Shown: one piece after another, positions 1-6,205 of the stretch | Layout: each line of letters starts with the position of its first letter | Numbering within the stretch: position 1 is the first letter of the stretch | Source: Lutibacter sp. | Lineage (GTDB): Bacteria > Bacteroidota > Bacteroidia > Flavobacteriales > Flavobacteriaceae | Length of the DNA stretch: 6,224 nt | Assembly (NCBI GenBank): GCA_004195315.1 | Contig: SDWL01000124.1 | Location: 1-6,224 of the forward strand | Direction: 5' to 3' | Notes under the pieces: generated by a model | Database searches by the model: none | What the model saw: only the letters and a program-made list of their open reading frames with translations | What the model was told of the DNA's origin: nothing | Made by a program: the position numbers and the translations under genes

Positions 1-19
1 AGATGTGTATAAGAGACAG
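1..19 (+). other. Tn5 mosaic-end library adapter (artefact)
   Basis: AGATGTGTATAAGAGACAG is exactly the 19-bp synthetic mosaic end used by hyperactive Tn5 in tagmentation libraries; natural Tn5 outer and inner ends differ from it. The same sequence occurs in inverted orientation at 6206-6224. It is not part of the genome. Reading through it from a GTG at position 5 gives the spurious N-terminal peptide MYKRQ joined to DnaB. Confidence 0.97.
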
Positions 20-1489
20 GTAATTAATCTTGAAAAAGGAAAAATACCACCTCAAGCTGTTGATTTAGAAGAAGCTGTGTTAGGTGCAATGATGATTGAT
101 AAAAAAGGGGTAGATGATGTAATTGATATTCTACATGATGATGTTTTTTATAAAGAATCTCATAAATTAATTTATGCAGCTATTTTTACACTCTTTAAAA
201 ATTCTGAACCTACCGATTTATTGACAGTTGCAAATCAGTTGAGAAAAACAAATAATTTAGATGCAGCAGGAGGTGATTTTTATTTAGTAGGCTTAACTCA
301 AAAAGTATCCTCATCGGCACATATTGAATTTCATGCGCGAATTATTCTTCAAAAATATATACAACGAAAATTAATTTCAATTTCAGCTGAAATTATTGAA
401 GAAGCTTATGACGAGACTGTAGATGTTTTTGACTTGTTAGATGATGCCGAATCAAAATTATTTGAGGTTACACAAGGGAATCTTAAAAAAGGCTCTGAAA
501 CCGCTGAAGGCTTAGTAGATCAGGCAATTAAAAAAATACAAGAAATATCCAATAAGCAGGGTATGAGTGGTGTAGCCACAGGATTTAATCGTTTAGACGA
601 ATTAACATCTGGTTGGCAACCTTCAGATTTAGTTATTTTAGCTGCACGTCCTGGTATGGGTAAAACAGCTTTTGTAATGTCTATGGCAAAAAATATGGCC
701 ATAGATTTTGATACACCTGTCGCAATATTTTCACTAGAGATGTCCTCTGTACAATTAATAACTCGTATGATTTCTAGTGAAACAGGAATCTCTTCAGGAA
801 AATTAAGAAAAGGAAATTTAGAACCACACGAATGGGAACAACTTAACGTAAAAGTTAAAAATTTATCGAACGCACCAATTTTTATTGACGATACACCTTC
901 TTTATCCATCTTCGATTTAAGAGCAAAAGCACGTCGTTTAGCTTCACAACATGGAATAAAAGTAATTGTAATTGATTACTTACAATTAATGACTGCAGGA
1001 ACTTCATCTGGAGGAAATCGTGAGCAGGAAATTTCTATGATATCTCGAAATTTAAAAGCCTTGGCAAAAGAATTGGCAATACCGGTTATTGCACTTTCTC
1101 AATTATCACGTGCTGTTGAAACTCGTGGAGGGAATAAGCGCCCGTTATTATCAGATTTACGTGAATCTGGAGCAATTGAACAAGATGCAGATATTGTTTC
1201 ATTTATTTATCGTCCTGAATATTACGGACTTACAGAATGGGATGATGAAGAAAGAACACCTTGTGAAGGACAAGCTGAATTTATTGTTGCAAAACATAGA
1301 AATGGTGGTTTAGAAAATATTAAATTGAAATTTACAGGGCATTTAGCACAATTTAGTAATTTAGATGATGATTTTGGAAATGAATTTCAATCAAAAATGA
1401 ATGATGCAATTACTTCAAATAATATGACAAGTGCAGCAGATGCATTTGGAATCCAAGATAATCTAGATGATAACGGTGTTCCTTTTTAA
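20..1489 (+). CDS. dnaB: Replicative DNA helicase DnaB, 5'-truncated
   Basis: This is the hexameric ATP-driven helicase that unwinds DNA at the replication fork and recruits primase. The N-terminal DnaB domain begins near the window edge (PPQAVDLEEAVLGAMMID). The RecA-like motor domain starts near nt 569 (GVATGFNRLDEL). Walker A RPGMGKT is at nt 647-667, the likely catalytic Glu lies in FSLEMS (nt 737-739), Walker B VIVIDYLQL is at nt 962-988, SQLSR is at about nt 1097-1111, and the arginine-finger region KHRNGG is at nt 1292-1309. No intein interrupts the Walker A or other motifs. The first genomic codon is at 20; I estimate 15-30 residues are missing, and the apparent GTG start at 5 lies in the adapter. 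After the motor domain comes a polar tail of about 45 residues ending DDNGVPF, which resembles the C-terminal tip of SSB. The next gene follows after 12 nt, suggesting co-transcription. Confidence 0.97.
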   Translation, partial: VINLEKGKIPPQAVDLEEAVLGAMMIDKKGVDDVIDILHDDVFYKESHKLIYAAIFTLFKNSEPTDLLTVANQLRKTNNLDAAGGDFYLVGLTQKVSSSAHIEFHARIILQKYIQRKLISISAEIIEEAYDETVDVFDLLDDAESKLFEVTQGNLKKGSETAEGLVDQAIKKIQEISNKQGMSGVATGFNRLDELTSGWQPSDLVILAARPGMGKTAFVMSMAKNMAIDFDTPVAIFSLEMSSVQLITRMISSETGISSGKLRKGNLEPHEWEQLNVKVKNLSNAPIFIDDTPSLSIFDLRAKARRLASQHGIKVIVIDYLQLMTAGTSSGGNREQEISMISRNLKALAKELAIPVIALSQLSRAVETRGGNKRPLLSDLRESGAIEQDADIVSFIYRPEYYGLTEWDDEERTPCEGQAEFIVAKHRNGGLENIKLKFTGHLAQFSNLDDDFGNEFQSKMNDAITSNNMTSAADAFGIQDNLDDNGVPF

Positions 1490-1501
1490 AAAAAAGTAAA
1501 A

Positions 1502-2776
1502 TTGAATAAAAATATATATATAAATATAATAGCAATATTTATTCTTTTAATTTCGCAATCCATGTTTGCGTCATTCATCCTGATTCCTATGGATGAAGTA
1601 ACACAAACCAATCATTTAAAGGCTTACGGAATTACCTATTGGTCTTTACAGCAAGGAAACACAGCAAAATGGTTGTTAAATTATGAAGGAGGCTCCTTTT
1701 TGTTAGAAGATAATAAAGCTACCAGAAATGAATGTAGAATTAGAGGTGTTACTTTTTATGTTATTTCCGATACTCAAGCAGGACAAATTTTAGAAGAAAT
1801 TAGCAGTCCATCAAAAAATATGGATGAAGTAATTTTGGAAAAAGCACCTAAAATTGCTGTGTATTCACCTAGTGGTAATTTTCCTTGGGACGATGCTGTT
1901 ACTTTAGTTTTAACCTATGCTGAAATTCCTTTTGATGTTGTTTATGATGAAGAAGTTCTAGAAGAAAAACTGCTGTTATATGAATGGTTGCATTTGCATC
2001 ATGAAGATTTTACAGGCCAATTTGGTCGGTTTTATGGAGCTTATAAAACAGCGCCTTGGTATATTGAACAAAAAAAAGACGCTAAAGAATTAGCCATAAA
2101 GTTGGGGTATTCTAAAGTTTCGGAGGCAAAATTAGCTGTTTCTCTTAAAATTAGAGATTTTGTAATTGGTGGTGGTTTTATGTTTGCAATGTGTTCAGCA
2201 ACTGATAGTTTTGATATTGCACTTGCAGCTGAAGGAGTTGATATTTGTGAAGCTATGTTTGATGGAGATCCTTCCGAAATAGACTATCAAAATAAAATTG
2301 ATTTCACTAAAACATTGGCTTTTAAAAACTTCACTTTAGTAAGAAACCCAGTTGAATACGAATTTTCTTCAATTGATATGACTAGAAAAAGAGCCAATAT
2401 TAAACGTACTTCAGACTATTTTGCATTACAAGAATTTTCAGCAAAATGGGATCCAATTCCTACAATGTTATGCCAAAATCATACGCAAATAGTTAAAGGT
2501 TTTATGGGGCAAACAACATCGTTTGAAAGAAAAACAGTTAAATCAAATATATTAGTCTTAGGTGAAAATAAATCTAATAGAGAAGCGCGTTATATTCACG
2601 GAGTTAAAGGAAAAGGTATGTTTACTTTTTATGGTGGTCACGATCCTGAAGATTACCAACATAAAGTTGGTGACCCTAAAACTGAACTCGATTTACATCC
2701 AAATTCACCAGGCTATCGATTAATTTTAAATAACGTATTATTTCCTGCAGCTAAAAAGAAAAAACAGAAAACATAA
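1502..2776 (+). CDS. Exported ThuA/class I amidotransferase-like protein (often labelled 'asparagine synthetase B')
   Basis: A 424-residue protein whose relatives in Flavobacteriia I recall being labelled asparagine synthetase B. That name is not supported. There is no catalytic Cys directly after the start Met, no SGGxDS PP-loop, and the N-terminus is a signal peptide: NKN, then a hydrophobic run IIAIFILLI, with a likely cut after SMFA (residue 23). IGGGFMFAMCSATDSFD (Cys231) looks like the nucleophile elbow of the class I glutamine amidotransferase superfamily, and FYGGHDPED (His380) resembles the C-terminal GHDPE motif of ThuA-like proteins. The substrate is unknown. The C-terminus is lysine-rich (AAKKKKQKT). 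The start is TTG: no in-frame ATG lies between the upstream stop (1487) and 1562, and an ATG start at 1562 would delete the signal peptide. It sits 12 nt after dnaB in the same frame, so it is probably co-transcribed, though a functional link to replication is unlikely for an exported protein. Confidence 0.85.
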   Translation: MNKNIYINIIAIFILLISQSMFASFILIPMDEVTQTNHLKAYGITYWSLQQGNTAKWLLNYEGGSFLLEDNKATRNECRIRGVTFYVISDTQAGQILEEISSPSKNMDEVILEKAPKIAVYSPSGNFPWDDAVTLVLTYAEIPFDVVYDEEVLEEKLLLYEWLHLHHEDFTGQFGRFYGAYKTAPWYIEQKKDAKELAIKLGYSKVSEAKLAVSLKIRDFVIGGGFMFAMCSATDSFDIALAAEGVDICEAMFDGDPSEIDYQNKIDFTKTLAFKNFTLVRNPVEYEFSSIDMTRKRANIKRTSDYFALQEFSAKWDPIPTMLCQNHTQIVKGFMGQTTSFERKTVKSNILVLGENKSNREARYIHGVKGKGMFTFYGGHDPEDYQHKVGDPKTELDLHPNSPGYRLILNNVLFPAAKKKKQKT

Positions 2777-2777
2777 T

Positions 2778-2815
2778 TTGTTGATAATGCATCAATAACT
2801 TTATTTTATAATTTT
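2778..2815 (+). terminator. Weak candidate terminator after the exported-protein gene
   Basis: TTGAT (2781-2785) pairs with ATCAA (2791-2795) around a 5-nt loop. The stem extends to 2778/2798 with one G-U pair, giving about 8 bp, and a T-rich stretch follows (to 2815). The stem is AT-rich and has no clean T-run, so termination may be partial. The rest of the gap to 2870 holds only the promoter element listed next. Confidence 0.3.
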
Positions 2816-2838
2816 AGTATTTCAAGCTTCAAAAACAC

Positions 2839-2846
2839 TATTTTTG
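2839..2846 (+). promoter_or_regulatory. Bacteroidota-type -7 element upstream of the transketolase gene
   Basis: TATTTTTG fits the TAnnTTTG -7 consensus of the Bacteroidota primary sigma factor. It ends 24 nt before the ATG, implying a short leader of about 15-20 nt. The expected -33 TTG is not clear: the sequence at the right distance (about 2812-2817) is TTTTAG. The 94-nt gap here, compared with 12 nt between the previous two genes, supports a separate transcription start. Confidence 0.45.
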
Positions 2847-2870
2847 CTGCTTTAAATTAAATAATAAAGA

Positions 2871-3716
2871 ATGGCAACTACACAAGAATTGAAAGATTTT
2901 GCACAACAAGTAAGAAGAGATATAGTTAGAATGGTACATGCTGTACAATCTGGACATCCAGGTGGTTCATTAGGCTGTAATGAATTCTTTACTGTTCTTT
3001 ATCAGGAAGTAATGGATTATTCTACTGAATTTTCTATGGATGGTAAGAATGAAGATTTATTCTTTTTATCAAACGGTCATATTTCTCCAGTTTATTATAG
3101 TGTTTTGGCAAGAAGTGGATTTTTTCCAGTTGCTGAATTAGCTACTTTTAGAAAGTTAAACACACGTTTACAAGGGCATCCTACAACGCACGAAGGTTTG
3201 CCAGGTATTAGAATTGCGTCAGGTTCATTAGGACAAGGTATGAGTGTTGCTTTAGGTGCTGCACAAGCAAAAAAATTAAATGGTGATACTAAATTAGTCT
3301 ATTCTTTACACGGAGATGGTGAATTACAAGAAGGTCAAAATTGGGAAGCAATTATGTATGCTGCAGGTAAAAAAGTAGATAATTTAATTGCAACTGTAGA
3401 TTACAATAAGCAACAAATTGATGGAGGAACAGATGATGTGATGCCATTAGGAGATTTAAGAGCTAAATTTGAAGCTTTTGGTTGGTTAGTTTTAGATGTT
3501 GAAAAAGGAAACGATGTTGAAAGTATAAAAAATGGTTTGGCAGAGGCAAAATCTTTAACAGGTAACGGAAAACCAGTTTGTATTTTATTACACACTGAAA
3601 TGGGGAATGGTATAGATTTTATGATGCATACACATGCTTGGCACGGAAAAGCACCTAGTGATGCACAATTAGAAATTGCGTTAAATCAAAATCCTGAAAC
3701 ATTAGGAGATTATTAG
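2871..3716 (+). CDS. tkt: Transketolase, N-terminal (ThDP-binding) subunit
   Basis: This 281-residue protein matches the first, thiamine-diphosphate-binding domain of transketolase, which moves two-carbon ketol units between sugar phosphates in the non-oxidative pentose phosphate pathway. Visible motifs: SGHPGGSLG (27-35), SNGH, GSLGQGMSVALG, the ThDP/metal motif GDGE (148-151) with its partner Asn in DYNKQQIDG (Asn179), and HTHAWHGKAPS near the end. Single-chain transketolases run to about 650 residues. The pyrimidine-binding domain, which supplies the Glu that activates the cofactor, and the C-terminal domain are absent. The ending ETLGDY looks natural, so this is the split two-gene form rather than a broken gene. 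The partner gene, usually next door in relatives as I recall, is not in this window; a terminator follows instead. ATG start at 2871. The product should be active only in complex with the missing subunit. Confidence 0.93.
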   Translation: MATTQELKDFAQQVRRDIVRMVHAVQSGHPGGSLGCNEFFTVLYQEVMDYSTEFSMDGKNEDLFFLSNGHISPVYYSVLARSGFFPVAELATFRKLNTRLQGHPTTHEGLPGIRIASGSLGQGMSVALGAAQAKKLNGDTKLVYSLHGDGELQEGQNWEAIMYAAGKKVDNLIATVDYNKQQIDGGTDDVMPLGDLRAKFEAFGWLVLDVEKGNDVESIKNGLAEAKSLTGNGKPVCILLHTEMGNGIDFMMHTHAWHGKAPSDAQLEIALNQNPETLGDY

Positions 3717-3746
3717 TTTACTGGAAATTAAATAATTAAAATATTT

Positions 3747-3785
3747 AAAAAATAGTTATAATAAATGTTATAACTATTTTTTTTT
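3747..3785 (+). terminator. Strong intrinsic terminator after the transketolase subunit gene
   Basis: A perfect 11-bp inverted repeat, AATAGTTATAA (3751-3761) and TTATAACTATT (3768-3778), encloses a 6-nt loop and runs into nine T residues (3777-3785). An A-run at 3747-3752 can pair with the T-run and would give some activity in the other direction. It begins 30 nt after the stop codon, so the transketolase subunit ends its transcription unit here. Confidence 0.88.
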
Positions 3786-3849
3786 GAAAATAACAGATCC
3801 GTTATAGAGCTAATTGTGTATTTTAATTAATTATTCTTTATTAAAATTG

Positions 3850-3857
3850 TAAGTTTG
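3850..3857 (+). promoter_or_regulatory. Candidate -7 element for bshA
   Basis: TAAGTTTG is an exact TAnnTTTG match. The predicted start of transcription, about 5-8 nt downstream, falls at the left arm of the inverted repeat at 3862-3892, giving a leader of about 75 nt before the ATG at 3939. No TTG lies 17-23 nt upstream; the nearest one (3814-3816) is too far away. The call therefore rests on the -7 match and on position after the terminator. Nothing else in the 222-nt gap looks like a gene. Confidence 0.45.
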
Positions 3858-3861
3858 CTTC

Positions 3862-3892
3862 TATATTAACAATTTTTAAAGTTGTTAATATA
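3862..3892. repeat. 11-bp perfect inverted repeat in the bshA leader
   Basis: TATATTAACAA (3862-3872) and TTGTTAATATA (3882-3892) are exact reverse complements with a 9-nt spacer. The repeat overlaps or directly follows the predicted transcription start of bshA. It could be an operator for a dimeric regulator or a 5' stem-loop of the mRNA. A T-run does not follow directly, so a terminator is less likely than at 3747-3785. Confidence 0.6.
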
Positions 3893-3938
3893 ATTGAGTT
3901 TTTTCAATTTTAATTTTACATTTTTTAATATTTTTTTT

Positions 3939-5072
3939 ATGAAAATAGGAATTGTTTGTTACCCAACATTTGGAGGAAGTGGAGTAGTAGCAACAGAATT
4001 AGGTATGGCTTTAGCAGAAAGAGGTCATCATGTACATTTTATTACGTATAAACAACCTGTTAGACTAGATTTAATTGCGAATAACATTCATTTTCATGAA
4101 GTTTTTGTTGAAGAATATCCATTATTTCATTTTCAACCTTATGAATTAGCATTGTCAAGTAAAATGGTTGAAGTAGTAGAAATGTATGGTCTAGAAATTT
4201 TACACGTTCATTACGCAATTCCACACGCATATGCTGCTTATATGGCAAAGCTGATGTTGAAGGAAAAAGGGATTGATATTAAGGTAGTTACTACATTGCA
4301 CGGAACGGATATTACCCTTGTTGGAAGTCATCCAAATTATAAAACAGCCGTTGAGTTTAGCATTAATAATTCAGATGTTGTCACCACAGTTTCAGAAAGT
4401 TTAAAGAAAGACACTTTGCGGTTATTCAACATTCGGAAAGATATAAAAGTGATTTATAATTTTATTGATTTTGAACAATATCTTGAAATTAATTCAGAAG
4501 AATGTAAAAGACATACAATAGCCAATGAAAATGAGCGAATTATTATTCATGTTAGTAATTTACGCCCAGTGAAAAGAGCTGCAGATGTTATTGATATTTT
4601 TTATAAAATTCAAAAAGAAATTCCTTCAAAATTATTGTTGGTTGGTGAAGGGCCTGATAGAGAGAATATTGAAAGCCAAGCGAAAGCTTTAGGGATTTTA
4701 GATAAAATTCTTTTTATGGGTAATAGCAATGAAGTAAGTAAGTTACTTTGTTATTCTGATTTGTTTTTATTGCCTTCAGAAACTGAAAGCTTTGGATTGG
4801 CAGCTTTAGAAGCTATGGCGGCTAGAACTCCTGTTATCTCAACAAATTCAGGAGGTTTGCCAGAAGTAAACATTAATGGAGTTACAGGTTTTTTAAGTAA
4901 TGTTGGTGATACCGATGATATGGCTAAAAATGGAATTTATATTTTAAGAGATATTGAGAAACTTCAACAATTTAAACAAAATGCATTAGACCATGCTAAA
5001 CAATTTAGTTTAGAAAATGTTTTACCTGACTATAAAGAAGTTTATAGAGGAGTAATTGCAAATTGTTGCTAA
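3939..5072 (+). CDS. bshA: BshA, N-acetyl-alpha-D-glucosaminyl L-malate synthase
   Basis: A GT-B fold, family GT4 glycosyltransferase that joins N-acetylglucosamine from UDP-GlcNAc to L-malate, the first step of bacillithiol synthesis in the cytosol. The 377-residue length matches BshA. The N-terminus MKIGIVCYPTFGGSGVVATELG carries the glycine-rich loop typical of BshA. Also visible are LHGTDITLVG (120-129), SNLRPVKR (Arg209 and Lys212, in the phosphate-binding region of GT4 enzymes), VGEGPDR, and the EX7E motif in PSETESFGLAALEAMA (Glu283 and Glu291). The ATG at 3939 is chosen because family similarity starts exactly there; a longer frame from a TTG at 3894 adds only a Phe/Asn-rich stretch encoded by a T-rich leader. 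The later enzymes BshB (deacetylase) and BshC (cysteine ligase) are not in the window. The 3' end overlaps the convergent aroB by 4 nt. Another GT4 specificity is possible but less likely. Confidence 0.92.
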   Translation: MKIGIVCYPTFGGSGVVATELGMALAERGHHVHFITYKQPVRLDLIANNIHFHEVFVEEYPLFHFQPYELALSSKMVEVVEMYGLEILHVHYAIPHAYAAYMAKLMLKEKGIDIKVVTTLHGTDITLVGSHPNYKTAVEFSINNSDVVTTVSESLKKDTLRLFNIRKDIKVIYNFIDFEQYLEINSEECKRHTIANENERIIIHVSNLRPVKRAADVIDIFYKIQKEIPSKLLLVGEGPDRENIESQAKALGILDKILFMGNSNEVSKLLCYSDLFLLPSETESFGLAALEAMAARTPVISTNSGGLPEVNINGVTGFLSNVGDTDDMAKNGIYILRDIEKLQQFKQNALDHAKQFSLENVLPDYKEVYRGVIANCC

Positions 5073-6136
5073 GAATTATAATAATCTAACGCTTTAATAA
5101 TTAGAGGTTTCTCTACTTTACAATCTAATTTGTAGTTTTCAAAATCGGTTAGTAATACGAAATTTACTTGTCCAGCAACATTCTTTTTATCGTGAATTAA
5201 AAGTTCTATAATTGAATCATAATCTGACACTTCAATTTGAACTTTTCCAAAGATATCAATAATTGATTTTTTTATATTTTTTAATCCTTCTAAAGGAAAA
5301 CTGAACAAAACTTCAGAAATATAGGCTTCAGTAATCATTCCAATAGCAATGGCTTCACCGTGTGTTAAGTTTTCTTTGTCTTCAGATTCTAAAAAATACG
5401 ACTCAATTGCGTGACCAAGTGTGTGTCCAAAATTTAAAACTTTACGAATTCCTGCTTCTTTTGGGTCTTGTGTAACTACTTCATTTTTAATTTCAATAGA
5501 ACGATGTATTAAACTACTTAAGTTATTAATGTTTATATCTTTAAAATTATTTATTGTATTCCAAATATTTATATCATAGGTTAAACCATATTTAATAATT
5601 TCAGCCAAACCTGAATGTAGCTCTCGTTTAGAAACTGTTTCTAAATAACGTGAATCAATAATAACCATTTCTGGATCTGAAAACAACCCAATTTGATTTT
5701 TTAAAACCCCTAAATCAACACCGGTTTTTCCACCTACAGAAGCATCAACCATACTTAATAAAGTTGTTGGAATATTTACAAAAGAAATACCACGTTTATA
5801 TGTTGAAGCCACAAATCCACCTAAATCAGTAATTACACCACCACCTAAGTTTAAAAGTAAACTTTTTCTGTCAGCACCAAGTTCAGTTAAAGCATTCCAA
5901 ACGCCAGAACAAGTATCTAAATTTTTATTTATTTCACCAGGTTCAATTTCAATTATTTCAATAGTTTGTTCTGTTTCAAGTTGCTCAAGCAATAAAGGAA
6001 GGCAATCATCACCAGTGTTTTCATCAACTAAAATAAAAATAATTGAAGGTTTAAAATCTGAAATATATTTATTCAATTTAGAATAAGCATCTTTTTCAAA
6101 ATTCACATAATAATTATTGGATAAAATAGGCGTCAT
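5069..6136 (-). CDS. aroB: 3-dehydroquinate synthase AroB
   Basis: Converts DAHP to 3-dehydroquinate, step two of the shikimate pathway, using NAD and a divalent metal. The protein is 355 residues, normal for the family. The NAD-binding loop is NLGGGVITDLGGF (96-108). By alignment in my head to known AroB enzymes, active-site residues are Asp131 and Lys137 (VDASVGGKTG), Lys217, Arg231, Asn235 and His242. The metal ligands are Glu179 (GLAEIIKYG), His238 (NFGHTLGHA) and His259 (LTHGEA). All are present, so the enzyme should be active. The ATG at 6136-6134 is preferred: it starts MTPILSNNYYVNF, as expected for the family. The upstream open frame (residues ending ICTKILSE) is non-coding leader running into the adapter, where a false MYKRQ start arises. 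The TAG stop lies inside the TAA region of bshA on the other strand. Confidence 0.97.
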   Translation of the reverse strand: MTPILSNNYYVNFEKDAYSKLNKYISDFKPSIIFILVDENTGDDCLPLLLEQLETEQTIEIIEIEPGEINKNLDTCSGVWNALTELGADRKSLLLNLGGGVITDLGGFVASTYKRGISFVNIPTTLLSMVDASVGGKTGVDLGVLKNQIGLFSDPEMVIIDSRYLETVSKRELHSGLAEIIKYGLTYDINIWNTINNFKDININNLSSLIHRSIEIKNEVVTQDPKEAGIRKVLNFGHTLGHAIESYFLESEDKENLTHGEAIAIGMITEAYISEVLFSFPLEGLKNIKKSIIDIFGKVQIEVSDYDSIIELLIHDKKNVAGQVNFVLLTDFENYKLDCKVEKPLIIKALDYYNS

Positions 6137-6155
6137 TTCGGATAATATTTTAGTG

Positions 6156-6163
6156 CAAATTAA
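6156..6163 (-). promoter_or_regulatory. Possible -7 element for aroB
   Basis: On the minus strand the sequence reads TTAATTTG, one mismatch from TAnnTTTG. It ends 19 nt before the aroB ATG and would give a leader of roughly 12-15 nt. No TTG is seen at the expected -33 position, and AT-rich DNA yields such near-matches by chance. Confidence 0.25.
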
Positions 6164-6197
6164 GTGTAAAAAAATGAAAAAATAAATTGTTACTAAG

Positions 6198-6205
6198 TAT
6201 CTTTG
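6198..6205 (+). promoter_or_regulatory. -7 element pointing out of the window (divergent gene)
   Basis: TATCTTTG is an exact TAnnTTTG match on the + strand, in the non-coding space upstream of aroB and ending at the last genomic base. It suggests that a + strand gene starts just beyond the window, divergent from aroB. No TTG at -33 spacing is visible. Confidence 0.35.

Noticed and set aside
647..667. Possible intein insertion at the DnaB Walker A site
   Set aside because: The motif RPGMGKT is uninterrupted and the coding sequence has normal length throughout.
520..909. 129-codon open frame on the minus strand inside dnaB
   Set aside because: It lies wholly antisense to the conserved DnaB motor domain, and its product has no recognisable features.
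1089..1313. 74-codon open frame in another + frame inside dnaB
   Set aside because: Overlaps the SQLSR and arginine-finger regions of DnaB; a shadow frame.
3401..3595. 64-codon minus-strand frame inside the transketolase gene
   Set aside because: Antisense shadow of conserved coding sequence with no start context or domain.
2871..3716. Transketolase gene as a truncated pseudogene
   Set aside because: It ends at the normal boundary of the split-subunit form, keeps the ThDP motifs, and is followed by an ordered terminator rather than by decayed coding sequence.
3790..3805. ATAAC-N6-GTTAT inverted repeat just after the terminator
   Set aside because: Only 5 bp per arm in AT-rich DNA; expected by chance, with no promoter element beside it.
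3717..3938. Small RNA, riboswitch or short gene in the 222-nt gap
   Set aside because: No open frame with coding character and no recognisable riboswitch core; only the terminator, a promoter element and the inverted repeat can be supported.
4060..4248. 62-codon minus-strand frame inside bshA
   Set aside because: Antisense shadow of the BshA N-terminal domain.
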